Positions 16,644-23,855 of a DNA stretch of 64,000 nt are shown here, one piece after another. This DNA comes from Streptomyces muensis (lineage in GTDB: Bacteria > Actinomycetota > Actinomycetes > Streptomycetales > Streptomycetaceae). Position 1 is the stretch's first letter. Each line of letters starts with the position of its first letter. Below the pieces are notes generated by a model, which did not search any database, had not been told where the DNA came from, and saw nothing but the letters and a program-made list of their open reading frames with translations. The translations under genes were made by a program, and so were the position numbers. The stretch is taken from assembly GCF_021474425.1 (NCBI RefSeq), contig NZ_JAKEIP010000005.1:1-64000 (forward strand), given 5' to 3'.

Positions 16644-17378
16644 TTGTCGAAGCTGACCCTCGTCGAGCTCAGCGACCTGCCCCGCAAGCCCCACGGCTGC
16701 CCCACGGAGGTCGAGCGCAGCGGGGCCCGCCTGGTGGCCACCCACAAATCCGTGGCCGGGCTGTTCACCACCCTCAACGAGCTGCGCGCCGCCCAGGAGG
16801 ACATGCGCGGCGCCATCTCCGAGACCCACCGCGACCAGGCCCGCGCCGCCATCGTCTTCACCGCGGCCGGCATCGACGCCTGCCTGCGCACCCTGCTGCG
16901 GGACTCGCTGTACACCCTCCTGCAGGAGCCGGGCGACCCGCACGGCGCCTTCGTCAGTGCCCTGATGTCCAACCGGCTCAGCGGGGAACTGACCAAGGCC
17001 ACCAAGCAGGCCGTCGTCGACATCGACCCGCGCTCCGCCCTGATCGACCTCTACGTCCAGGACCTGACCGGCTCCAGCATCCAGGGCGCCGCCGACCTCA
17101 TCCGCTGCCGCAACGCCCTCGGCCTCAAGCAAGAGCCCGCCCTCGACGACGCGATACTCAAGGGCCACCAGCCGTTCTTCAACGCCCGCCACGAGGTCGT
17201 CCACGAACTGGACCTGATCGACCCCTCCGGGCGCGGCACCCGCGGACGCCGGCACCGCGACATCGCCGCCGTCGGCGCGCAGTGCGACGGCGCGCTGCAG
17301 CTGATGCACGCCTTCATCGCGCCCGCCGCCCGGGCCGTCAAGGCCGCCCGCCGCTCCATGGGCTGGAGCGCCACATGA
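16644..17378 (+). CDS. HEPN-motif protein
   Basis: 244 aa, TTG start after TAGGAGAAG. It is mostly helical. Near the C-terminus NARHEVVHELD holds the R-x4-H motif of HEPN domains (Arg ~181, His ~186), many of which are RNases of toxin or abortive-infection systems. An earlier helix AAIVFTAAGIDACLRTLLRDSL fits the first HEPN helix. It overlaps the next gene by ATGA, so the two are translationally coupled. No classical antitoxin is adjacent. Motif-level call. Confidence 0.6.
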   Translation: MSKLTLVELSDLPRKPHGCPTEVERSGARLVATHKSVAGLFTTLNELRAAQEDMRGAISETHRDQARAAIVFTAAGIDACLRTLLRDSLYTLLQEPGDPHGAFVSALMSNRLSGELTKATKQAVVDIDPRSALIDLYVQDLTGSSIQGAADLIRCRNALGLKQEPALDDAILKGHQPFFNARHEVVHELDLIDPSGRGTRGRRHRDIAAVGAQCDGALQLMHAFIAPAARAVKAARRSMGWSAT

Positions 17379-18556
17379 AGACCGCTCCCCGCCGCGCCAG
17401 CGTCGCCGTCACCACGTTCGTGGACTCCCTGCGCGCCGAGGCCACCCGGCGCCAGCGCCGCGCGTTCCTCGACGAGTACGTGGCCTGGGTCGCCGACCAG
17501 GGCGACGGCGCCGTCAGCGAGGTGACCACCGAGGACCTCCTGGACGAGGAGAACGCGCTCGCCTGGCTCGCCGCCGCCCAGCGCGGCCTCACCCGGCGCC
17601 GGCCGGGCCTCGAGGGCCCCACCGCCCGGGCATCGGTCAACTCCATGGCCGCGCGTACCAGCTCGATCAACACCTTCTCCCGGTACTGGGGCCGCCCGCT
17701 CGAGCTGCAGCCGCCGGCGCCGGAGTTCGCCGCCCGGCTCACCCCCACCGAGGCCCACCGCACGCTGCGGCTGCTGTCCGGGCACCACCCGGCCGGGATG
17801 CTCGAGGCGACCTGGGAGCGCTCCGTCGCTCTGATCGCGCTCGCCGTGTGCACCGGACAGGGGATCAGCGCCCTGCACCCGATGCGGCTGGCCGACCTCG
17901 AGCTGGACCGCTCGCTGCCCCGTGCCCGGGTCGGCGAGGAGTGGTACCCCCTCGACGCCGTCTCCCGGGGCGCCATCGCCCGCTGGAAGGCAACGCACAA
18001 GGCACTGACCGCCGGGCACCTGAAGGTCCTCAAGGGCGGCAACGTCGAGGAGCTGTGGGTCACCACCGCGCCCGGACGCCCCCGCGGCGGGCAGCCAGCG
18101 CCTCCGGCCGGGCTGCCGGCGGCCATACGGACCCTGGAGGCCGCCCACCGCAAGCTCACCGCGACCGCGCTCGGCTCTCCGCTGCTGTTCGAGCAGTTCT
18201 GCGGCGTCGAGGACGAGCAGGAGAAGGCGCACGGCTCAACCCCGCCCGCCCCTAGGCTGACCGTCATGGATGCCCGCGTTATCTCCACCACTGTCTCCGA
18301 CGACGTCGACTTCCTCGGCGGCCCCTACGGCGGAACGACCCAGACGCTCGCCGCGCGCCCCGGCGCGCCCGACGAACTGCCTGCCTTCCTGTTCTGGTGG
18401 GAGCGCGACGAGATCCCCGAGCGGGAGGCCGCCGGGCGTACGGCAGAGGAGGTCGCGGAGACCCGCTCGCACTATCAGCTCTCCGGGACCAGCCCCGAGA
18501 CCGGGCGCCCTCGGTACGTATGGTGCGCGCCGCTCAGCCCGGCCTCCCACGACTGA
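17375..18556 (+). CDS. Tyrosine-recombinase-like protein without catalytic residues, fused to an extra C-terminal unit
   Basis: 393 aa, ATG overlapping the HEPN gene's stop. An N-terminal SAM-like core-binding part (~1-120) is followed by LTPTEAHRTLRLL...ERSVALIALAVCTGQGISALHPMRLADLELDRS, which follows the XerC/D catalytic domain, but the GLRISEL Arg is replaced (GQGIS) and the HxxR and Tyr motifs are absent. It is probably a DNA-binding pseudo-recombinase. Residues ~298-393 look like a separate small protein: its Met codon (18266) has TAGGCT seven bases upstream, as for a leaderless start, so the ORF may be two genes run together. Confidence 0.5.
   Translation: MKTAPRRASVAVTTFVDSLRAEATRRQRRAFLDEYVAWVADQGDGAVSEVTTEDLLDEENALAWLAAAQRGLTRRRPGLEGPTARASVNSMAARTSSINTFSRYWGRPLELQPPAPEFAARLTPTEAHRTLRLLSGHHPAGMLEATWERSVALIALAVCTGQGISALHPMRLADLELDRSLPRARVGEEWYPLDAVSRGAIARWKATHKALTAGHLKVLKGGNVEELWVTTAPGRPRGGQPAPPAGLPAAIRTLEAAHRKLTATALGSPLLFEQFCGVEDEQEKAHGSTPPAPRLTVMDARVISTTVSDDVDFLGGPYGGTTQTLAARPGAPDELPAFLFWWERDEIPEREAAGRTAEEVAETRSHYQLSGTSPETGRPRYVWCAPLSPASHD
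18253..18258 (+). promoter_or_regulatory. Internal -10 before possible leaderless start at 18266
   Basis: TAGGCT followed by seven bases and ATG, inside the recombinase-like frame. No -35 match. Confidence 0.35.
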
Positions 18557-18574
18557 CCACGAACGCCGGGGGCG

Positions 18575-19042
18575 TTACGGGCTGGGCGGGGCGTGCAGCT
18601 GGGCGAGGATCGTGATGGAGGTGCGGACCATCCCCACGGCCAACGGGGGCGTCAGCGCGGCGTGGGTGAGGTCGCCGTGCGCGTACTTGTTCCGGATCGG
18701 CCGGCCACAGGTGTCGAGGAGGTCGTACTGCTCCTCGGTGATCAGGCCGTCGGCGTGGGCCTTCTTGAGGTGGTCGGCGAGGGTTCCCCTGCCGTAGCGG
18801 TCGGAGAGCGCGGTCTCGATCGCGATGATGGAGGTCGCGGCGCCGATCATCATGAACTCGTAGCGGTAGTAGCTCATGCGGATCAGCTCGCGCGCCGTGG
18901 TCAGCACGCTCTCGGCGGCCTGGGGCAGGCCGGGCGGGATGACGAGGTCGCGGACCAGGTCGTGCATGTCGGCGAACTGGCCGGCCCAGTGGCGAAAGCG
19001 TGCGTCGGGTACGGGCCACGGCAGTTCAGCGGGGTTACTCAT
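18575..19042 (-). CDS. Second HEPN-motif protein
   Basis: 155 aa from the ATG at 19042; AGAAT seven bases upstream suggests a leaderless start, and an upstream in-frame start would add seven residues. The C-terminal part contains GRPIRNKYAHGD, an exact RNxxAHG-type HEPN motif (R-x4-H). The preceding helix (YEFMMIGAATSIIAIETALSDRY) fits a HEPN bundle. It converges on the HEPN/recombinase-like pair. HEPN proteins of this size occur as RNase toxins or as accessory units of defence systems. Function inferred from the motif only. Confidence 0.6.
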   Translation of the reverse strand: MSNPAELPWPVPDARFRHWAGQFADMHDLVRDLVIPPGLPQAAESVLTTARELIRMSYYRYEFMMIGAATSIIAIETALSDRYGRGTLADHLKKAHADGLITEEQYDLLDTCGRPIRNKYAHGDLTHAALTPPLAVGMVRTSITILAQLHAPPSP

Positions 19043-19063
19043 GCCTCGGATTCTGGCAGCCAC

Positions 19064-19465
19064 TTCACCGTGCGGCAGCCGCTTTTCTCCCTCGCGCTGG
19101 CTCCGCCTCTCTTCTCAGAAATGCGCCTGCTAAAGCCGAGGAGCAGACGCTGAGTACGGGGCCTGCGGGGCGGCCACGGGTGGAAAATTCCAGCGGCCCA
19201 CGGGTGGAAACGGTTGCCGACGAACCTGGGACAGGATGAACCTGGGGAAGCTGTCGGGGGTGACGGCCGTAGGCCATCCACCTGTGGTGACGGGCGCAGC
19301 GCGAGCGGCGAAGCCGCGTCGGAAAAGGCACTCGCTATCCCCGCCGGATGCCGAATTCACTTCTTTTCAGAGGCCGTTGATGTCGTTCCCGGCGTCGAGC
19401 TACGTTCCTGGCCACCCGAAAACGCGGCGGGCAATTCCGCCGCCTCGAAGGAACGGATTTACGGC
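19064..19465. other. Non-coding gap with short repeats
   Basis: About 400 bp with no convincing gene. It holds a 13-nt direct repeat (see 19174-19210) and a local echo GAACCTGGG / GAACCTGGG (about 19218 and 19236). TACGTT near 19401 and CTTTTCAG about 35 bp earlier could be part of a promoter for the DUF317 gene. Confidence 0.4.
19174..19210. repeat. Two copies of CCACGGGTGGAAA
   Basis: Exact 13-nt copies at 19174-19186 and 19198-19210, 24 bp start to start. Each begins with the dyad CCAC-GG-GTGG. The spacing of about two helical turns suggests a regulator binding site between the divergent HEPN and DUF317 genes. Confidence 0.5.
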
Positions 19466-19858
19466 ATGACGACGACGAACGTCCCGGCGCTCCTGGCGGA
19501 CGAGGGCGACCCGGCGGTCGCCTTCAAGGTCCTGACTGCGGCCGGCTGGACCCCGCACACCGACCCGTCCTCCAACACCCAGGTGGTGGCGCCCGGCGGG
19601 CAGGCCCGGCTGGTGTTCCAGCCCGAGGCGGCGGAGTACGCCAGCACCGACGTCCTGTGGAAGGTCCAGGCGGTCGGCTTCCTGCCCGGCGAGCCGGGGC
19701 ACGCGGTGGTAGCCAAGCCGCGCTTCTGGACGGCGACCTTCACCGGCGAGGTACCCGTCGAGCTGATCGGCGCCTTCCTCGAGCGCCTGGTAGCCCCCAC
19801 CGGGATCGACCGCGGGCCGATCACAGCCCCGGGCGAGGGCGCGTCCGCGGCGGCCTGA
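19466..19858 (+). CDS. DUF317-domain protein
   Basis: 130 aa, ATG start after GAAGGAACG. RFWTATFTGEVPVELIGAFLERLV near the C-terminus is the DUF317 pattern, a Streptomyces-specific small domain often found near mobile-element and regulatory genes. The N-terminal LTAAGWTPHTDPSSNTQVVAP resembles the usual DUF317 lead-in. Function is unknown for the family. A strong hairpin follows. Confidence 0.7.
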   Translation: MTTTNVPALLADEGDPAVAFKVLTAAGWTPHTDPSSNTQVVAPGGQARLVFQPEAAEYASTDVLWKVQAVGFLPGEPGHAVVAKPRFWTATFTGEVPVELIGAFLERLVAPTGIDRGPITAPGEGASAAA

Positions 19859-19871
19859 CGCCCGGCACAAC

Positions 19872-19914
19872 GGCCCGGGTCCGGCCCCGCAGCTATCGGG
19901 GCCGGACCCGGGCC
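19872..19914. terminator. Bidirectional terminator, 18-bp perfect stem
   Basis: GGCCCGGGTCCGGCCCCG pairs perfectly with CGGGGCCGGACCCGGGCC across CAGCTAT, between the convergent DUF317 gene and the gene ending at 19936. Confidence 0.8.
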
Positions 19915-19935
19915 GCCATCGTAGGGGCCGGACCG

Positions 19936-20535
19936 CTACGAGGCGTCGACGGCGGGAAGCTGGGCCAGGGCGGCGGCGAGTTGGGACACGGACACCGAGC
20001 CGGTCTCGGGTAGGCCGGCGTCGAGCCAGGCCCGGCGCGCGGCGTCCTTGTCGCCCTCGGCGGCGGCCAGCACGTTGTCCTTCGCGCTGTGCTCGTGGAT
20101 CGGGTCGGTGTCCGGGCCGTGGTCGGTGAGGTGCACGACCGTACGGACCTGCAGCTTGGCGTTGGACGCCATCTGCTCGTTGAGGCGGTACACCCGCAGC
20201 CGGTGCCCCACCAGAGCCCGGGCCCGCTCGATCATCGCCCGGCCGGCGTCGCTGTCGCCGCGGTCGGTGCGCAGGCTCTCGAGTTCACCGGAGGTGTTGC
20301 GTACGACGAGGACGCCGCGGGTGCTGGTGGCCTCGAGGCGCACGGTGAGCAGGGTGGCCGTGAACTGCTTTGCTTCGTCGAGGCGTTGGAGGTCTTGGCC
20401 GACGGTGTCGGCGAGGGTGTAGAGGTGGACGGCCCGGGCGCGGACCTGCTCGGTCCAGGCGGCCTCCTCGCCGGGCGGGCAGGGGCCGACCGCTCGGGCG
20501 GCGGCGAGGGTGAGTTCGAGGTCGCGGGGGTTCAC
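19936..20535 (-). CDS. Unknown helical protein (199 aa)
   Basis: GTG start at 20535 with GATGAT six bases upstream, a possible leaderless arrangement; longer in-frame reading upstream would cross the divergent promoter region. The protein is Ala/Arg/Leu-rich, soluble and helical, with SVSVSQLAAALAQLPAVDAS at the end. No motif is recognised. It is divergent from the zinc-ribbon gene at 20605. Confidence 0.5.
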   Translation of the reverse strand: MNPRDLELTLAAARAVGPCPPGEEAAWTEQVRARAVHLYTLADTVGQDLQRLDEAKQFTATLLTVRLEATSTRGVLVVRNTSGELESLRTDRGDSDAGRAMIERARALVGHRLRVYRLNEQMASNAKLQVRTVVHLTDHGPDTDPIHEHSAKDNVLAAAEGDKDAARRAWLDAGLPETGSVSVSQLAAALAQLPAVDAS

Positions 20536-20604
20536 TCGACCATCATCGCGGTCGCCGGCAGCGGCTGCGTACGATGCCGGGAGTGTGTGCGAGAAGGGAT
20601 CTCC

Positions 20605-20823
20605 GTGACCAGTGACCCGCGTCCGTCGATCGTGTGTCCGGAGTGCGGCAGCGAGTCGTGGCACCCCAAGGACGTGGAGGAGGGGTACTGCGGGCGGTGC
20701 AGCTGGTGGACGGGTGATCCGCTGCTGTACGCCGCGTGGAAGGCGGAGCGGGAGCCCGCCGGGCTGCTCGAAGATCATTACGGGGAGGTCGGGCAAAAAT
20801 CAGCCTCCACAACGGCACCGTAG
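20605..20823 (+). CDS. 72-aa zinc-ribbon protein
   Basis: GTG start behind GAGAAGGGA. Residues 11-14 (CPEC) and 29-32 (CGRC) form a zinc ribbon (IVCPECGSESW...YCGRCSWWTGDP). The C-terminal 30 residues are acidic. Zinc-ribbon proteins of this size are frequent on Streptomyces mobile elements. The partner is unknown. Confidence 0.6.
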   Translation: MTSDPRPSIVCPECGSESWHPKDVEEGYCGRCSWWTGDPLLYAAWKAEREPAGLLEDHYGEVGQKSASTTAP

Positions 20824-20987
20824 GCGGCCGAACTCAGAGTCGCCGGTATGACGCGGCGTCGGAGAGTCTTCCAGGCCGCCAGAGAGGCGTACGCGGCTTT
20901 TCGATCTTCGTGAGCGCCGGAGCGGCACCCGATCGGGTGACTTCAACGGGCCCGTCCGGCAAGGTCCACAGCGAGCCGTCGCGCGGG

Positions 20988-20993
20988 TAGGTT
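20988..20993 (+). promoter_or_regulatory. -10 for leaderless membrane-protein gene
   Basis: TAGGTT six bases before ATG. No clear -35. Confidence 0.35.
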
Positions 20994-20999
20994 CATCCC

Positions 21000-21248
21000 A
21001 TGACGCCTTCCGCGCTGCTGATGCTCTGGCTCGCCAACTGGCTGGTGATGTCGGCCGTCACCGTGTTCTTCGTGAAGAACCGCCCGGCCGGGTCGGCGAG
21101 TTCGAGCCCGGACCTGTGGGGGCTCGAGGACAACGTGCCCGGCCTGGTGGCCCTGCTGCTGGTGGCGTGGCCGGTGGCGCTGTTCCGGATCGCGCCGGCC
21201 GTGTTCCCGCTGCCGCCGCGGCGCAGCGACGCGAGTTCCCGGCGGTGA
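21000..21248 (+). CDS. Small two-helix membrane protein
   Basis: 82 aa. Two transmembrane helices are likely: ~4-25 (SALLMLWLANWLVMSAVTVFF) and ~46-66 (NVPGLVALLLVAWPVALFRI). A basic C-terminal tail (PPRRSDASSRR) suggests that end is cytoplasmic. No Shine-Dalgarno; a -10 sits six bases before the ATG. Function unknown. Confidence 0.5.
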   Translation: MTPSALLMLWLANWLVMSAVTVFFVKNRPAGSASSSPDLWGLEDNVPGLVALLLVAWPVALFRIAPAVFPLPPRRSDASSRR

Positions 21249-21444
21249 CCTTCGTGCCCGGTGGGTTCGACCCTGGGCGGGGCCTGGCGTTGCCAGGCTA
21301 CTGAAGCCCGGTGGCCCCGGCAGCCCGCGACGCGCGACCCGATCGGGTGAATCCCGGTGTCGCGGCGCTGCGCGACAGGTGTGGCGCGCACATCGCTACA
21401 ACTCGCTACAGCCGCACGTCTTCCAGCGCGACAGCACCGCGCCC

Positions 21445-21450
21445 TACGTT
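21445..21450 (+). promoter_or_regulatory. -10 for leaderless 46-aa gene
   Basis: TACGTT seven bases before ATG. Confidence 0.35.
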
Positions 21451-21457
21451 CGGCGGC

Positions 21458-21598
21458 ATGGAGATCACACCTTTTGCCTCGGCCGTCATGCCCTTCACCG
21501 TCGCGCTGGTCCTGGTGGTGGCGGTGTCGCATCCGGACCCGGCGGTGCGCGAGCGGGCCTTACACGTGTTGGAGGTCCTGTTCGGCACGCAGCGGTAA
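21458..21598 (+). CDS. 46-aa membrane peptide
   Basis: MEITPFASAVMPFTVALVLV starts a single hydrophobic helix (about residues 5-23), followed by an amphipathic tail (AVRERALHVLEVLF). It has a -10 seven bases upstream, no ribosome site, and a hairpin directly after its stop. Size and layout are those of a small toxin-like or regulatory membrane peptide, but nothing proves it. Confidence 0.4.
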   Translation: MEITPFASAVMPFTVALVLVVAVSHPDPAVRERALHVLEVLFGTQR

Positions 21599-21599
21599 T

Positions 21600-21631
21600 C
21601 AGCCTCGTATAAATTCCCTTATACGAGGCTG
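21600..21631 (+). terminator. Terminator with AT-rich 13-bp stem
   Basis: CAGCCTCGTATAA / TTATACGAGGCTG, perfect, with ATTCCC loop and CTTGTCT after it. Confidence 0.75.
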
Positions 21632-21666
21632 CTTGTCTGAGCGGCCCTGAGAGAGGAAGCCGGCCC

Positions 21667-22029
21667 GTGCCCCTGAACGTCACCGTCGAGCACATCGCTC
21701 GCATCCGCACCTTTCTCGACGCCCGCATCAAGCCGCTCCTCGACACCTCCACGGGCAGCCGGCACGGCTACGCCGACGATGACGTCTCCCGCGGACTGCG
21801 CGCCCTGACCACGGTGGTCATGAACCAAGCCGCCGTCGCCACCCTGATCCCGGGGTACAGCGAGGAGAGGCCCACGACGCAGCGGTACATCGAGCAGGCG
21901 ACGGACACGGCCTGGCGGTCGCTGTGCGACATCGCCCGCGAGTGGAGGGACCACGCCGACTACCTACCGGAATTCACCCTCGAGCCCCACGAGTTGGGCG
22001 AGGCCCGCGTGAAGGAGCCCCAGCCGTGA
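21667..22029 (+). CDS. Unknown protein, first gene of coupled operon
   Basis: 120 aa, GTG start after GAGAGGAAG. Helical and acidic. Its pattern IRTFLDARIKPLL...LRALTTVVMNQ...LCDIAREWRDHADYLPEF parallels the product of the third gene (FLADRIAEL...LRHVANRWDNHPDFQAHW), so the two look like diverged paralogues. First of five genes joined by GTGA/ATGA overlaps (21667-23690). Function unknown. Confidence 0.55.
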   Translation: MPLNVTVEHIARIRTFLDARIKPLLDTSTGSRHGYADDDVSRGLRALTTVVMNQAAVATLIPGYSEERPTTQRYIEQATDTAWRSLCDIAREWRDHADYLPEFTLEPHELGEARVKEPQP

Positions 22030-22268
22030 GCCCGAGCCCACGCGTCGACGGGCCCGGTGCCGAGCGCGCGGGCAGTGTCGGCGTGGTCTCGTGCGCCGAA
22101 GACCTCGACCGGCTCATCCTGCACGGCGAGCAGCTGCGCGACGAACTCGGCGCGCGCGAGCAGGACCCGGCCGGGCACCGGCTGGCGTACGACGAGGGCC
22201 TGCACGCCGCCGCCCACCGCCTACTGACCACCATCGACCTCCTCACCCGCAATCGAGAGACCCCATGA
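22026..22268 (+). CDS. Unknown 80-aa protein
   Basis: GTG start overlapping the previous stop (GTGA). The C-terminal 50 residues are a helical segment (SCAEDLDRLILHGEQLRDEL... and AYDEGLHAAAHRLLTTIDLL). No family recognised. Ends in ATGA overlap with the next gene. Confidence 0.5.
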   Translation: MSPSPRVDGPGAERAGSVGVVSCAEDLDRLILHGEQLRDELGAREQDPAGHRLAYDEGLHAAAHRLLTTIDLLTRNRETP

Positions 22269-22612
22269 GCACTCCTGCCAAGCTCCCCACCAAGGACTAC
22301 GAGGCGCTCCACCAGTTCCTCGCCGACCGGATCGCCGAGCTGGGACCGCGCGCCATGAACGACCCGTTCGTCGCCGGCGTCAACGCCCAGCTCGTCATCC
22401 ACGGCGACCTGTTGAAGTACCGCGACCACGGAGCCATCGACGTACGCGACGCCGGGTTCATCGACGCGCTGGGCCTGGCCCTGCGCCACGTCGCCAACCG
22501 CTGGGACAACCACCCCGACTTCCAGGCCCATTGGGCACCGCCCCTCGTCGAGGTCGAGCAGCTGCTCGAGTACGGGGACCGCTACCGCGCCACGGCGTAC
22601 CGGGAATCGTGA
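22265..22612 (+). CDS. Unknown protein, paralogue-like to first operon gene
   Basis: 115 aa, ATG overlapping the previous stop. It repeats the helical layout of the 120-aa protein, with FLADRIAELGPRAM, NAQLVIHGDLL and LALRHVANRWDNHPDFQ in matching order. Function unknown; probably a structural or binding domain duplicated within the operon. Confidence 0.55.
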   Translation: MSTPAKLPTKDYEALHQFLADRIAELGPRAMNDPFVAGVNAQLVIHGDLLKYRDHGAIDVRDAGFIDALGLALRHVANRWDNHPDFQAHWAPPLVEVEQLLEYGDRYRATAYRES

Positions 22613-23097
22613 GCACCGCGAGCGCCGAGCGGCGCGCCGCCGAACACGCCGGCCTGTGGAAGGCCGACCGCGGGAAGCCCCCGCACTACAGCCGGGCCCT
22701 GTTCGGCGCCGGTTGGACGTGTTTCGCCTGCCCGCTGGACGACTGCGACTGGCACCACGACGAGCCCGTCTCGCAGCCGAGCGACCCGGCCGAGCTGGAG
22801 ACCAGGGTGCGCGAGCACCTCGAGAGCCACGACCTGGTCGACTTCCTGCGCTCGCTGCAGACCGCGCGCGAGACGACCGAGGCCGTACGGGAGTCCAGCG
22901 ACCGCGCTTGGGACGTCGTCAGCCTCCACCGGCTGCGCGCCGTCCACCGGGGCGAGCACCCGACCACGGACCCGGTCGCGCAGATGCTGTCCGCCGCACT
23001 GGTGGGGACCGCCGAGCACGAGGACGTGCGCCGCGAACTCACCGCACTGAGCGAGGGCGTGGCCGGCGCCCAGAACATCGCCTCGGGCTCCCGATGA
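22609..23097 (+). CDS. Unknown Cys/His-containing protein
   Basis: 162 aa, GTG overlapping the previous stop. Residues ~36-48 (WTCFACPLDDCDWHHDE) hold three Cys and two His, a likely metal site. The rest is helical and charged (ETRVREHLESHDLVDFLRSL). It ends with an ATGA overlap to the next gene. Confidence 0.5.
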   Translation: MSTASAERRAAEHAGLWKADRGKPPHYSRALFGAGWTCFACPLDDCDWHHDEPVSQPSDPAELETRVREHLESHDLVDFLRSLQTARETTEAVRESSDRAWDVVSLHRLRAVHRGEHPTTDPVAQMLSAALVGTAEHEDVRRELTALSEGVAGAQNIASGSR

Positions 23098-23690
23098 CGA
23101 CCGCCGTACGCGGTACTCACCGGTGCGGCGCTGCCTGCCGCTGCCCCGTCCACCGCACCCCGTTGCACTACTGGCCCGCGGGCAACCTGCACGCCTGCCA
23201 GGACCCCAACTGCCGCCACGCCCACGGCATTTCCGCCGCAGCGCTGGCGGCGGCCGACCAAGGACTGCCCATGCCCCACGACCCCGACGTCTTCAGCCGC
23301 TTCCTCGCCGCGCGCCGCGCCGACCCGGACCGCATCCCGCCCCGGGCGGTCCCCCTCGCCGAGACGCTGCGCGGTGCCCTGCTCGACAACCGGCCGGCAA
23401 CCACCGTCCCGGACGCCGAGCTGCAGCGGCTTCTCGACGGGCTCCCCGACGATCCCACCCCGGCCGCGTACGACGAGGACCAGGCCCTGGGCCGCCTCGC
23501 GATGACGTCCGAGGCCCTGCGCATGGCCCTCGACAGCCGGGAGACCGGGTCGGCGCATGGCGCCGCCGGCCACGATGGCGAACTGCACCACCTCGCCCGG
23601 CGGGTGCTCGAGTCCGTCGCGGTCGTCCTCACCCAGCGCGAACCGTCCATCGCCCGCCCGGCCGACACGGCGCCGCCGGAGGGGAGTTGA
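23094..23690 (+). CDS. Unknown Cys-rich-N-terminus protein
   Basis: 198 aa, ATG overlapping the previous stop. The first 45 residues contain a Cys/His cluster (HRCGAACRCPVHRTPLHYW and HACQDPNCRHAHG) that should bind zinc. The remainder is acidic and helical, with AVPLAETLRGALLDN and a C-terminal LARRVLESVAVVLTQRE. Last gene of the coupled operon, followed by a hairpin and the integrase. Confidence 0.5.
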   Translation: MTTAVRGTHRCGAACRCPVHRTPLHYWPAGNLHACQDPNCRHAHGISAAALAAADQGLPMPHDPDVFSRFLAARRADPDRIPPRAVPLAETLRGALLDNRPATTVPDAELQRLLDGLPDDPTPAAYDEDQALGRLAMTSEALRMALDSRETGSAHGAAGHDGELHHLARRVLESVAVVLTQREPSIARPADTAPPEGS

Positions 23691-23714
23691 GCACCGGCGC
23701 AACACACTGACAGC

Positions 23715-23738
23715 GCGGTGTGCCGCCCAACACACCGC
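23715..23738 (+). terminator. Terminator after five-gene operon
   Basis: GCGGTGTG / CACACCGC arms with CCGCCCAA loop; the same stem letters appear in the terminator at 6887. Confidence 0.55.
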
Positions 23739-23855
23739 TTACCAGTACAAACAGTGATCGACTAGTAAGGAAGCGCCTGCTCCCGGCGCGCCCGCTCCCG
23801 AAAGGCTGCCCGCCCATGCCCGTCGCTCCTGCCCTGGCCACGGCTCGGTGACGCC

